A DNA stretch of 64,000 nucleotides from NCBI GenBank assembly GCA_963678705.1, contig OY783209.1:12276001-12340000 (forward strand). Direction: 5' to 3'. Shown here piece by piece: positions 35,491-46,144 of the stretch; position 1 is the first letter of the stretch, and each line of letters begins with the position of its first letter. The position numbers and the translations under genes are program-made. Under the pieces are notes generated by a model, which was not told the DNA's origin, did no database searches, and saw only the letters and a list, made by a program, of their open reading frames with translations. The stretch comes from Panorpa germanica. Lineage: Eukaryota; Arthropoda; Insecta; Mecoptera; Panorpidae.

Positions 35491-36311
35491 TGTTGTAAGT
35501 ACGCATAAGTCGTACTTATCCTTCCTATTTTTAATATAAATGTTATTTATTTTATAAGAATTATATTATGTTATCTTTAATTTTAGTATTAATATTGTAA
35601 TAAATAATTATTTGTATTTAGCGCTTGTAAACATTGACTCTGGTCTGTGGAGATTTTATATTATTTTAATGCTGGTAACTCAGTATTGGCACATTGTGAT
35701 GTGAAATAAATCATTATATATTAATCTGCACGCTAGTCAGAAAGTCAGTCTTCTCCTGAGTCTCAACCAAGTGTTTACTAATTGTACTTCGTTCGTACAA
35801 TACTCCAATTGTAACATCTAAGTATTCAATAGTGAGCACATTTTAACTATTAATCAAATTATAACACTAGAATTACATTTTGTTTTATATCTGGCATCTT
35901 TATTAATCCAATAAAATACTATTGTAATTAAGTAAGCAGATATAATATTACAACGAATAAATGATATATTTTAATAAAAGTGTTTGTATTAATAGTATTT
36001 AAAAGATACTAATTGTTCAACCGTCGTATGTTGCAACGAGGTTATACTTTAGGCCGCTCAAGTATTCTCAAATTGCAACAATACACCGTCAAACAAGAAT
36101 CCTATTAATCATCTTAAAAGAGTTAATTCTTATCAACGTGAGTAATTCAAGAAGGTGGATGATCGTCAAACTGAAGAATCTACTTCCAGAAACTAGCAAC
36201 ACTGCGTGATGTATTAGCAAGCTGAGTAATCTCCTTCTAGAACGAGCATCAGACCTCTTTTTACAACATTGATGTCAGGTGTAACATCCGCCTTCGAATA
36301 TACTTACAACA
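35491..36311 (+). repeat. 3' LTR, 821 bp
   Basis: Same sequence as the 5' LTR. It is followed by GCAT (36312-36315), the target duplication. Confidence 0.95.
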
Positions 36312-36967
36312 GCATAAACACATAAATAGGACATCAAGACATATGTTTAGATAATTAATAAATATTTTAATAAGCTTCAAATAAAAAATTTAATTTGATT
36401 ATTTATTTATTTACTTCAATATATTTGTATAAGCAAAATTTATCTATTTTTAGGTTTGAAAAAGAAAGTAATAAAAAATATATATTTAATAACATTTATT
36501 TGTAATACTCTTAAAATAAACCGCATTTAGAACGTAAATATACCACACGTGTACATTAAAGTGTATAGAAAACCAGTAGCGTAGATTTACAGAAGGGTAA
36601 TGAAAGAAAATTAATTAAAAATATATGAAATTTGTCAGTCTTAGCATCGGAAGTAGGATGACGTTAAAACAAGTTATTAAAAAGAAAATTAAAACAACTT
36701 TTCTACTTACAATCTTCTTTTCTACTTCAATCTACTTTTATGACTAGTGAAGTAAGAATAAGTTAATTATAACAAAATCTATATACAGTTTACGGTGCCA
36801 TGGCCTCGCATGTTGGCTATACCCACTACCCATTACTACATTTGAATATAGCAATACTACAAAACCCTATCAAATAATCCTAATGATTTTAAAAGCATCG
36901 TATAAGTTTTCTACGAATCGTATAAGAATCCTATTAGATTCGTACGATTGTTAAGCCGGTACCAAAC
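36312..36967. other. Non-coding stretch with a retroposon-tail motif
   Basis: TAGCATCGGAAGTAGGATGA followed by CGTTAAAA at 36642-36668 belongs to the recurring tail family. Nothing else recognised. Confidence 0.45.
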
Positions 36968-37330
36968 TATGATAAGATCATCTTCCAACGTTGGACGTTT
37001 GATGATTGGACGCATCGTGTGGTCGTTGCTGGAACTAACGGTGTCTAATATCATGTGTTCAACGTTCACGTTGGAAGAAGTTCAGGCTGTTGTCGGTCTT
37101 TTGACCCGCATCGAAAGGGATTTTTCTACCCCCACCACACACTTGATCCACATGTCATACACTGCTGCACGAATCGTCCAACAAAGGAAGGTTTTATACT
37201 TGGAAGTTTATTTATTTACTTGAAAGTTTTTGTTAAACAGTGTCAGTGTGATCAAACATTCGTTCCACCGTGTAGTAGGAAACTTGCCGTGTCAATCGTC
37301 CAATATTTGACTCACACGCTGGAGGCAAGC
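36968..37330 (+). repeat. Family B repeat, copy 2
   Basis: Fuller copy of the 14087-14355 repeat. It contains TCTTCCAACGTTGGACG at the left and two more ACGTTGGA/ACGTTCACGTTGGAAG motifs inside, then the same CCCCCACCACACACTTGATC to GTAGTAGGAAACTTGCC blocks. The open frames 36948-37223 and 37055-37432 follow from this repeat, not from a gene. Confidence 0.7.
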
Positions 37331-37801
37331 ATTCGAATTAAACATTTGGTGTCGCTTTTAGAGAAATTGTTTGTAGGAAGTATTTCCTACTTTGAAACTA
37401 CGCTACTGTGTTTTATATTAAACATAATGTGAAATATGTTTACCATATTGTGGTATATATACATGTGGATTAATAATATACAATACAATATACAATTGGG
37501 CGCGCAAGTGGGTGGCGTAAATAAATAAATGTTGTCTTGTTGTTTCGTTTGTTTATTTAAATATCAGGGCAGCATGACTGCACCAAGTATATTGTATCGT
37601 ATAACACAAATACAAACACAAAACAAATACAAATGCTCATGGCAATGTTCATGTGAAAACCTCATCCAAGCAGAATGTGAATCAATGGTCGAACCAAGAG
37701 CGAGAAGACCGTACATTATTGTGCTGCTGCGAGAGTGCGAGACGAACAAGCTGAATATAAGCAACAACAAAATGTTTGAAAAAATTATATTTGCCGGGTA
37801 A
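37331..37801. other. Non-coding stretch
   Basis: The plus frame 37529-37801 has no domain I recognise. Considered non-coding. Confidence 0.35.
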
Positions 37802-38202
37802 TGCCGGTTTCACACCAGATATACAGTCAATTAAAACACGAACAAAAACTTGTTTTCCTGAACAAGAACACCAAAGGGACTGTTCTTAAAACATTTTTGT
37901 CATTAAAAACTGTTTTAGTAAACAAAACACATTCCCATCTGGAGTAGGTAAGGTCAAAGAAAAACACGTTTGTTGTTGTTTTTTTAGTCTGCTTGGTTTG
38001 AACACGCAGTTTTGTTTTTTGTGAATATTTGCGCTTATCAGTAGTTGTTTATCATGTTTATAATTTTTAAGAGACACACAGAGAAACATTAAAAGCAAAA
38101 CTAGTCTGTTCAGTATGAACAGTCTGTTTTCGAAAAACAAAACATGATTTTGTTTTGTTTTTTTGACAACAAAACTGTTTTCAAAACTGTGTGAAACTGG
38201 CA
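37802..38202. mobile_element. PIF/Harbinger-like MITE with TAA duplication
   Basis: The ends TGCCGGTTTCACACC and GTGTGAAACTGGCA are inverted. TAA flanks both sides (37799-37801 and 38203-38205). The inside is made of GTTTTGTTTT-like blocks on both strands, with no coding. A 3-bp TAA target is typical of PIF/Harbinger. A related copy lies at about 48788-49205. Confidence 0.75.
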
Positions 38203-38205
38203 TAA

Positions 38206-40617
38206 TAATTTGAAATGTTAGTACAACAAAGTACAGATCTTAGGGCCCGAGGGAGAGGTTTATTCTGGCCGAACACATTTCAATTTGGCGTGATTTCAAA
38301 ACCGATTGTAAAGTACTTTATCAAATTTTTCTGCTTGACCATCGGAAGCAAATTATCAATAAAAAAACAACCTAAATTCTGATTCTTGATGCTTTGACTT
38401 CAATTAACAGTCAAAATTAGTAGAAGATTGTTGACACAACATCGGAAATAAGCCGACGTTAAACAAAAAATAAACAAACAGCTTAAAAATGTATTTTTGA
38501 AAACGTTAAATATTTAAAATAAAAATAATTTAATGCAATCTATTTAGTGTTTACTATGTTAATGTGTTTGTAACATTTAAAACACATAATTTTGACGTTT
38601 CGACGCCCACGTGGAAGCGTCGTTTTGCTTGTACGCTTGTGCAGTCTGTTTTACGACGCTTTACTCTGACGTAATCGAATTTAGCGTCGCGTTGCCGCGA
38701 GTATCAAAATGATTCACCTTCATAAATTAAACTGACTGTGAATTATTTAGACAAGCATTCACAAAAACAACGATTAGGAGGCTGTTATGCGTTTAAATAA
38801 ACAGATTGTTTAATGGACCAAGAAGAAACAGTAGAGGAACAAGGGATCACACGGCACTCGTAGACCCATTACATACTATGCCTCAGTTCCTATTTTGTAG
38901 CTTTTTAAATGCTGCCGTTTACGTTAAGTGATTTTTCAAAAATCAAAATTAGGTTCTAAATTAGGTTACTTATGTCCGTTCCAAAGTACAAGAATTGTAG
39001 GTCTTGGAAAAATCGCATAATGTTAACCGATAACTTATGTTTACAACATAGAAGTCTTAATTTGAAAAAAGTGTTATAGTATTTTTTAATTACACTAGAG
39101 GTTACCCTCGTCGCAAAGCGACGTCTTTTTAGTGTGTATGATTTGAATCCAATAAAGTAAGTTATTTCATTCTATTTTCCTCCCTTTTCCAATTTTTAAA
39201 TTTCTAATTTTCAAAAAATGTTATTATGGAACACCATGATACACATACCAAATTTCAACTTTCTATCTTTTACGAATTAAAAGTTATAGAGCAAAATGTA
39301 AAAAAATTTTTAATAAAAGGATACGATACATTTTTGCATCAGAACATCTTAATTTCCTGATTAGAATGTCAATTTCTAGATTGCAAAGGTTTTAATATTT
39401 TAAATTAAAATTAAAAAAAAAAAAAATCAAATCGGTATATAATTATCGCACTTCTTTATCACTTTCTACTCTACGCACTACTTTATCACTCTTGCTAGAT
39501 CACTTCTATATTTTTGGTTGTTTTAACCTTTGATTTAACCTTTCTGTAATGGCAGTATCTGGTATTCCGCTAGCCCAGTAACCTATAAACCTTTAATTTC
39601 GATCTTTGCACATTGTTTATTGAATCTACAGCGGCTTATTTATATTCCTGAAACTTGATTTAACTTGGCAGCTTAGTAAAACACATGCATACTATTGTTT
39701 ATAATGATAGTAAAATCGACCTTGAATTCATTAAATGTAAAACCATGTAACGATGTGAACCAGTGACCCTGTTTCTGTCGGATGACATTGAGGTCATTAA
39801 ATGATGGTGTCATCATTAGGATTAATCAACCGTAATGCACGGTACTGATACTGTTAGGATTAAATAGAGCCGAGGACGAACGTGGTGATATTCATGGACA
39901 ACCGCTGCGATATAACTTATTGTTAATTGCTAATAATATTTATAAATAAATATTCAGTTGCTGACAATAATAATTCACACATTAAACTAATGCAAATATC
40001 AATACATATAAATTTAACGTCTTTTTTATTACTTCTAAATAACCAAAGAAGAGGTCGTCGGTGATAACATTAAGCATCGGACGACGATAAATAAATTAAA
40101 TTTAAATTTTTTTTATAGTTTTCTTAAATATTTGCTATTTAATACTAAGATTTAATACTGTTTAAATTGTTCACTAGATAACGGCTAAAACAATTAGATG
40201 CTTAACAGATAATAAATGAAGTAGAACTTCTCTTAACGACAGATTTGATTTCCTTATTGTACTAATTAACCTAAAACAACGTTGATTTTACTGGCGCATT
40301 TTTGACGTTAGAGAATTATTATCAGGCTTATGCTAAGTAACATATTTCACGATTCATGTTTTATGTTTTGGGGGGTTTAACATTTTGTTGTAGAGAATGG
40401 AAAAAATAAACCAGAGAATAATATAATAGCAAATAATTCTGTAAAGAAAACTTGGAGTAGTACAAACAAGTCCCAACGCACACATACATATTATATCTAT
40501 AAGACAATATCTCTAGTTTTATTAGGAATTGTAAATTTTAAACAAACTCATGTGTTGCTTCTGAAATTTAAAGCTTATTTTGATAATTTATATACATATT
40601 TTAATATTTACATTATC
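38206..40617. other. Non-coding stretch with two retroposon-tail motifs
   Basis: ACATCGGAAATAAGCCGACG (about 38440-38459) and AGCATCGGACGACGATAAAT (about 40073-40092) are tail motifs. CCTCGTCGCAAAGCGACGTC at about 39106-39125 is nearly repeated near 12255-12273. No gene recognised. Confidence 0.4.
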
Positions 40618-41285
40618 CGAAAAAGAGAAAGGAGTATTACGAAAGGAATGGAATGGCGACAGAGGCTGCAGAGAGAAGAAGAGAAGAAGGCACAAGTGTG
40701 GAAGAGAAGCTAAGGAGAAGAGGCAGGGAGATACAGCAACAGGAATGAATGGAAAAAATTGAGAAGAGCAATTACAACACAAGATATAAAAGGATTTGAG
40801 AGAGAGAGATACCACAATACTTATGTGAAAAAGACACAAGAAACATGAGAAGGATTGCCAGATTCAGATTGGGAAACGAGGAGAAAGGAAACAGATACTA
40901 GGCAAATAGCGAGGAAAGAAGGATGTGCAGATTGTGCGGAACGGAGATTGAAACATTGAATCACATTAAGTTTTTACATGAGGAAAAAGTAATAAGCGAG
41001 AAGAATATTGTGCAGTTATTAAAGGGAGGCAGTGAAGGGAAGAGGTGGATGGCGGAGATAGTGAAAAGGAACGAGGAAAGAGAAGGAACGGCAGAGTAAA
41101 AGTGATTTTAATTAGAAGTGATTAAAAGAAGTGATAAAGTACTTTTGGAAATAGAAAGGTCTAGAATAGTTTAAGTTTAATTTCAAGTTGAAGTTCTATG
41201 AAATGTATTAAGAATGTAGATTGTAAAGCCGAAAGGCGAACAATTAATGTAATATAATAATAATGTAAAAATCATTATCATATCA
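40618..41285 (+). pseudogene. Non-LTR retrotransposon 3' end, family E copy 1
   Basis: A purine-rich, decayed coding stretch. Around 40845-41097 a plus frame reads RRIARFRLGNEEKGNRY, a stop, then RRMCRLCGTEIETLNHIKF and NIVQLLKGGSEGKRWM. This is the C-terminal Cys-rich end of an insect LINE polymerase. A 3' UTR follows with GGTCTAGAATAG and TGTAGATTGTAAAGCCGAAA, ending in TAATAATAA-type repeats. Related copies are at 42885-43355 and 51635-52315. The minus-strand frame 40588-40839 is a shadow. Confidence 0.8.
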
Positions 41286-41365
41286 TACCTGAAATTTAAA
41301 GAAACGGCTTTTAAAGTTTATTATTTACCATAAATTGTCAATTCCTTTCTATGCACTTCACTAAC

Positions 41366-41535
41366 TAACTAAAAACGTGAGTTCTGTCGACTCTAAATAT
41401 TAAATGTGTTGGCCATTAGTTCTACAGTAATATCTATGGCGTTCATGTGTATATGTTTTCATTGAACGGTCACTGTTTTACCAACAGACGAGCTTTGTAC
41501 TAACTTACTATAATTTCTTTACATATTTTATAATA
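41366..41535 (-). repeat. Repeat shared with the mannosidase intron (61780-61945)
   Basis: ACTAACTAAAAACGTGAGTT, ATGTGTTGGCCATTAGTTCT, ATGTTTTCATTGAACGGTCA and ACAGACGAGCTTTGTAC occur here. Their reverse complements occur in the same block order at about 61780-61945. No coding sequence and no borders identified. Confidence 0.65.
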
Positions 41536-42224
41536 ACAAATTATAAATCAGCGAATAAAAATGAGCTCATGAATAAATCGGGTAATTAACAAACTCGATG
41601 ATTTTGGCAGCGCAATATTAATTAAGAAATAAAGTGTGACGTCATAAATTAAATAGATCTTAAAATAATTAACATTTATAAAAATAAATAAAGATATCTC
41701 CGCATTTATTTTTATCCTCATCTTCGGATGACTCATTTAATTAATATAGCGAGTACGCATATATTCTTCAATGAATATTTTGTAAGGACTGTAACCATTC
41801 AGCCGTGTAATCGATTCTAAATATAATTCAAAATGGCGGAACTTATTAACATCTGGTTTCTTTAAAATTAGAACTTTATATTCTTTGACGGTACACGTTA
41901 AAAGGGTGCATTCTCATTACCGAGAGATCGTAAAAAATTGTTTATTATTTTTATATTCCTTGTACTACATATGTTTACTAGTAAAAAAGTCGAAATAGAC
42001 AGGTTGCAACGAAAAATCGATAGGAAATTCCTCTCATATATTGTTGGGATAACTCTGTAGCTGCGAACTGTAATATTTATAGTATTCGTTTGAATCTGGT
42101 TCACATTATGGATTCATACAGCTATTTCATTCTTCAAAGAATTCGAAAACTAGTTGAAACAACTGCAATAAATGTTTAATATTTCCGCTTGAATTGTAGC
42201 CAAGTTCCAGGCATTTATACGTAC

Positions 42225-42440
42225 AATAAAGGAACGTTGTTGATGATAAAAGCGACGCCCTCAGCCGCTAAGAGCCGCTGTCATTTTTAACATTGCTGTG
42301 CGAATACAATTGATAAAAACTTTACATCTATAGTATATACTTTTGCTTGATATTAACACGTTTTCTAGAAACTAGGAATCGTATAGAAATCGCCAACCTA
42401 TTCATTTACATCATGTGCGAGCTTGGGAGACGGGCTCACA
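42225..42440 (+). repeat. Low-copy repeat shared with 48545-48780
   Basis: GGAACGTTGTTGATGATAAA, AAAAACTTTAC and ATCGCCAACCTATTCATTTA match GGAACGTTATTGGTGATAAA, AAAAAACTTTAC and ATCGCCAACTTGTTCATTTA at 48550-48740, in the same order. Confidence 0.55.
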
Positions 42441-42884
42441 ATATTCCATCAAGTATAGCAACTAATTTCGTGTTATTTGCTTTTTCGTTTGCAATTCTTA
42501 CTTCTAAACAAAAATTTTACCTTGTTTATTTCATACCAAACTAGTTACCGTCGCGGCGTGCAGTGCACGAACTAATGAGTAGAAACAATTAGCATTAATT
42601 AAAGCGGATATCTCTACAAAGACATGCTTTTATACTTTACACAGCGCTTCAAGGACATTGCTTATCATTTTGAAAATAATTAAAATAATAGTATGCATGG
42701 TAATAATAGTACGCGGATATAATTGTCACGGTTATTAATTAAGCATTTTTGAATATAAAATTATAAGGTTTAATTGTCAATAGACAATCGCATGCAATAC
42801 TTTTAATTGTCAACTGCTTGCAATGTTCCCAACTTAATGTGCTTTAATGTTTGTTTTAACTAATATTATCCGGTCCTGAAACGC

Positions 42885-43355
42885 GACCTGAAGAATGTTA
42901 GAAGAACAGCGAGATTTACACTGGAGAACGAAGAAAATGGAAGTAGATACTGGATGGACGGAGAAGAAAAGAAGTGTAGGGTGTGCAAAGCGAGAGGAAA
43001 GTAGAAGGAGGAAGTGAAAAACCAGAAGGTTTAGGTTTGAAATGAAGTCAGAAAGGAAGAAAGAATAGTGCAAAGATAATAGAGGGTTTGTCTAGAGGAG
43101 ACAAGGAGAGAAGGAGGTGAGAGAAGGAGGTACAGGCAAAAAGAAGGAGAAGCAGGAACCGATGAGAAGGAAGGAGGTGAAGAGAACAGGAAGGGAGAGG
43201 GCAAAGAGAAAAAGAAGACGCAGAAAATACTGCTGGAAAAAGAAAGGTCTAGAACAGATAACATTAATTTTAAGTTGAAATTTTATGAAATGTTGTAAGA
43301 AATATTAATGTAGATTGTTAAGCCGAAAGACACACCATTAATAATATAATAAAAA
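42885..43355 (+). pseudogene. Non-LTR retrotransposon 3' end, family E copy 2 (decayed)
   Basis: Purine-rich. AGAACGAAGAAAATGGAAGT, GATACTGGATGGA and AGTGTAGGGTGTGCAAAG correspond to the GNRYW..CRVC part of the 40618-41285 copy. The end matches the same 3' UTR (AGAAAGGTCTAGAACAGATA, GTAGATTGTTAAGCCGAAAG) and finishes in an A-rich run. Several indels destroy the frame. Minus frames 42834-43264 are shadows. Confidence 0.7.
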
Positions 43356-44295
43356 AAACCTAATATTAACTCAAATCCGAAACGGTCAATCAACTTCAAA
43401 TATTCAGGATAATAATATCCTTTATAATTGTATACAAATGTTTAACATTCCAATGTTAAGGTTTGTAGCACGAGTTTATTAAAAGAACAGGAAGTTAAGT
43501 CGCTTATGCCAAATATGTTATTAGTAATTATGAAACACAATATTTATCACCTTAAAAACACACGAAAGAGTTTAATGAATTATTAATCACTATAACTAAT
43601 TAATCGTCCGGTCAGAAGCTGTCAAATATACATTTATAAATCTATATGACTATAAGGCACAAACCAGATTCTAATTTTAATGACTTGAGCAGCCATTCCT
43701 CGAGGTCGAGATAATAGATAACATGACCAAACTCCTTTATGGGACAACTCAAGGACTTCACTTCCCGGAAGTTATCGAGAACGTCAAATCGGGCAGCCAT
43801 TAGTTTTCAAATTTGGTAAAAGTGTGGGCGTCGGTCGTCTACCCCATAAGAAAACAATTAACAATTAATTGTACATCTCTCGTGTCTTTAAGTAATTAAC
43901 CTTAAAAGATTATAATGTATATTAAATGTTTGAGATACTGACAGAGCTGAACTAAATCTCTTAATGACATTTTATTTATAAATTTACACAAATATCACTT
44001 ATTATAAGATTTTACACTGGAAGGAATGAGATTTTATAAACTTACTTTAAGTGAAATTTTTTTCGTTTTTCAACCTAAAAATTCATTACATAATAATAAA
44101 AAGTAATGAAATATTTTTCTATTCTTTCAGGTGCATCCGAGGATATGGCGGACGCAGTACTTTAAGGTAAGATCTTAAATATTCTTAAGGTAGTTTACAC
44201 AGATAATAAATAAGTGCAAAAAGGCGCACAAACTGCTAATGTAAATACAGTATATGAGCCGTTCTCGGGATAAATAAATTAGGGACCCTTAAATA
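43356..44295. other. Mostly unrecognised; contains an exon-like 36-bp segment
   Basis: No gene established. At 44131-44166 a 36-bp stretch lies between a strong acceptor (TTTTTCTATTCTTTCAG) and a GTAAGA donor (see findings). Confidence 0.4.
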
Positions 44296-44327
44296 CAGAA
44301 ACGGCCTTATAGGTTGCTAAGCGGGGC

Positions 44328-44525
44328 CAGGGCCGGATTTGCAGATGTGGATGCCTTGGGGCAACGAATGAGGAGAGGCCATTAATTATTTTCCAAATAA
44401 AAGAAATATTTTCTTTCCGTCAAGTCTTTCAAAAATTTATTACTTTTATCTCTATTGTGGGGGCCCCTCTCTTGTGGAGGCTCCGGTGCAGTAGCCCCGC
44501 ATGCTCTGCCTCAAATCTGGACCTG
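44328..44525 (+). mobile_element. Nested hAT-type MITE (198 bp)
   Basis: Ends CAGGGCCGGATTTGCAG and CCTCAAATCTGGACCTG are inverted. The flanks AGCGGGGC and AGCGGGAA are a near-match 8-bp duplication inside the host hAT element. A decayed inverse copy is at 14533-14715. The open frame 44457-44672 runs across its border and is not a gene. Confidence 0.75.
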
Positions 44526-44657
44526 AGCGGGAAAACCGCCCCGGGTCCCGCTCTTGTAGGGGCCTCGCACTCTCGCGCGACCGAAGTAGAAAAGTCATTA
44601 CATTATATGTATTTGAATTTCGCGCCTCGCGTTTTAGAAAACCTAATTGAATCCTTC

Positions 44658-45208
44658 GGTGCGTTCCATTAAGCGTTCACAACGTCTAAAATATTCGAAA
44701 ACGTCACTAATGACGTCATTAATTTCGCTCACGTCAAGCTCACAACGACCCATCTGAAAAGTTGGATCGTAGTGTTAAGCATTTCGGCGCAATGTTTAAA
44801 CATAAACGACGACAGAAAAAAATAATTTATGATTCGGAAAGAGATATTTTATTGGATTTTATTTATTTAATTATGTAAAATAAGCTTAATAAAATTAATT
44901 TTAATTCATATTTGACTGCCATTTATACATTTTCCTCATACTATAACCTAACTTAATAAATAAACAATGTTCATTATCATTTAGAATATATTTCTTTTAT
45001 GAAAAATTTATTTGTTTGTAGATATAGCTTTTGCTACAGAGCTATTTAATTAAGTATCGCAATCCTTATTTTTTCAACGCTCAAAACCATTTAACACGCT
45101 CTATAATCCATTCCACTTGAATGTATGCTTGCAACGTTCGCAAATAAGTGGAACGGGAAAAACTGCCCTCGTGAGTGTGATTGTTGTGAACGCTTAGTAG
45201 AACGCACC
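44658..45208. mobile_element. Nested TIR element, ends GGTGCGTTC
   Basis: GGTGCGTTCCATTAAGCGTT at the left is mirrored by AACGCTTAGTAGAACGCACC at the right. It interrupts the family D hAT element. A 3-bp target (TTC/CTC) is only partly matching, so the superfamily is unresolved; PIF/Harbinger is possible. No transposase is present in the 551 bp. Confidence 0.7.
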
Positions 45209-45439
45209 CTCTGCGTATACCTTTTAAGGCATCCATGTCATTTAGTTTATCATCATTCATATTTGTCGTCTTTGTGCTTATTAACTTTTGTAAATCCTCT
45301 AATATAACATTTTAAAACTCTACATCTAAAACTCGTAGATCAAAAATACTTACTTTCAATTTACATAAATTACACAAACAACAAGGGCCTCGCAAAGATC
45401 TGCCGGTTAGGGGCCTCAAAATGGCTAAATCCGCCACTG

Positions 45440-45736
45440 CTTATGTATTATTATCATATCAATTTTATCGAACTCTTAAGAAAAGTAGTTCTTGGAATGT
45501 ACAACTTGAAAACATGTTAATTCATAAAAAACTGTCACATGCATTTTTCGTTTTCCACTTGTTTTTTTCCTGTCAATGATACAGCTCTGAAACTGTGATC
45601 TCCATCACAGCCTCCTCTTGGCAAGAGACAAGTGTTTTACGTTACATCATTACCTCCCTCTTCCCCTTCACTCATTCTCCGTGACTAACGTCTTGTAACA
45701 GTACGCGTAATAGGAGCCGCATTGTTAGTTCCACGG
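45440..45736. other. Short non-coding spacer
   Basis: Lies between two family D hAT copies. No feature recognised. Confidence 0.4.
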
Positions 45737-46136
45737 CAGTGACGGCCTTAGCCATTGCGAAGCTCCGGACGACAGAACTTTGCGAGGCCCTTGTTCTTTG
45801 TGTAATTTATATAAATTGAAAGTAAATATTTTTGATGATGACTGAAGAGAAATGCAAAAGTTATAAATAAGTAAATGTAGTTTTAAAATTTTATATTGGA
45901 AGATTTATAAAAGTTAACAAACACGAAGACGACAAATATTAATAATGAAAAACTAAGGTACATGAGTGCCTTAAGAGATATTCAAGTGGATTTTCTAAAG
46001 CGCGAGGGCCGAGATTCAAATACATATATTGTAATGATTTTTTTTTTACTTGGGTTGTTGCGTGAGAGTGCGAAGCCCTTACAAGAGCGAGGCCCCTGGC
46101 GGTTGTCCTGCTTACCACCTCCTAAGGCCGCCTCTG
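45737..46136 (+). mobile_element. hAT-type MITE, family D copy 3, perfect 8-bp duplication
   Basis: Starts CAGTGACGGCCTTAGCC and ends CCTCCTAAGGCCGCCTCTG. TTCCACGG flanks both sides (45729-45736 and 46137-46144). About 400 bp, GC-rich at both ends and AT-rich inside, related to 26092-26464. Frames 45962-46189 and 46050-46250 cross its border and are not genes. Confidence 0.9.
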
Positions 46137-46144
46137 TTCCACGG

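Larger units (their letters stand above)
30841..36311 (+). mobile_element. LTR retrotransposon, young, pol-truncated
   Basis: Total 5471 bp: LTR, leader with tandem repeats, one long gag-pol frame, short 3' region, LTR. LTR ends are TGTTG...CAACA and a GCAT duplication flanks the element. The two LTRs have the same length and I saw no difference between them, so insertion is recent. The pol region stops inside the reverse transcriptase; RNase H and integrase are missing. This copy cannot move on its own, although the shortened form itself was evidently copied. Confidence 0.95.
44296..45439 (-). mobile_element. hAT-type element, family D copy 2, carrying two nested insertions
   Basis: Outer ends are CAGAAACGGCCTTATAGG and GCTAAATCCGCCACTG. 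The flanks CTTAAATA and CTTATGTA match at 6 of 8 positions, a decayed 8-bp duplication. Without the insertions at 44328-44525 and 44658-45208, the remaining pieces line up with the reverse complement of 45737-46136. It is therefore an old copy of the same family, opened twice by later elements. Confidence 0.75.

Noticed and set aside
36948-37432. Two overlapping plus-strand frames of 91 and 125 codons
   Set aside because: They lie in the family B repeat that recurs at 14087-14355; no conserved domain.
40588-40839. Ser/Phe-rich minus-strand frame
   Set aside because: Shadow of a purine-rich LINE 3' end on the plus strand.
42834-43264. Ser/Leu/Phe-rich minus-strand frames resembling membrane proteins
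   Set aside because: Composition comes from the purine-rich decayed LINE on the other strand.
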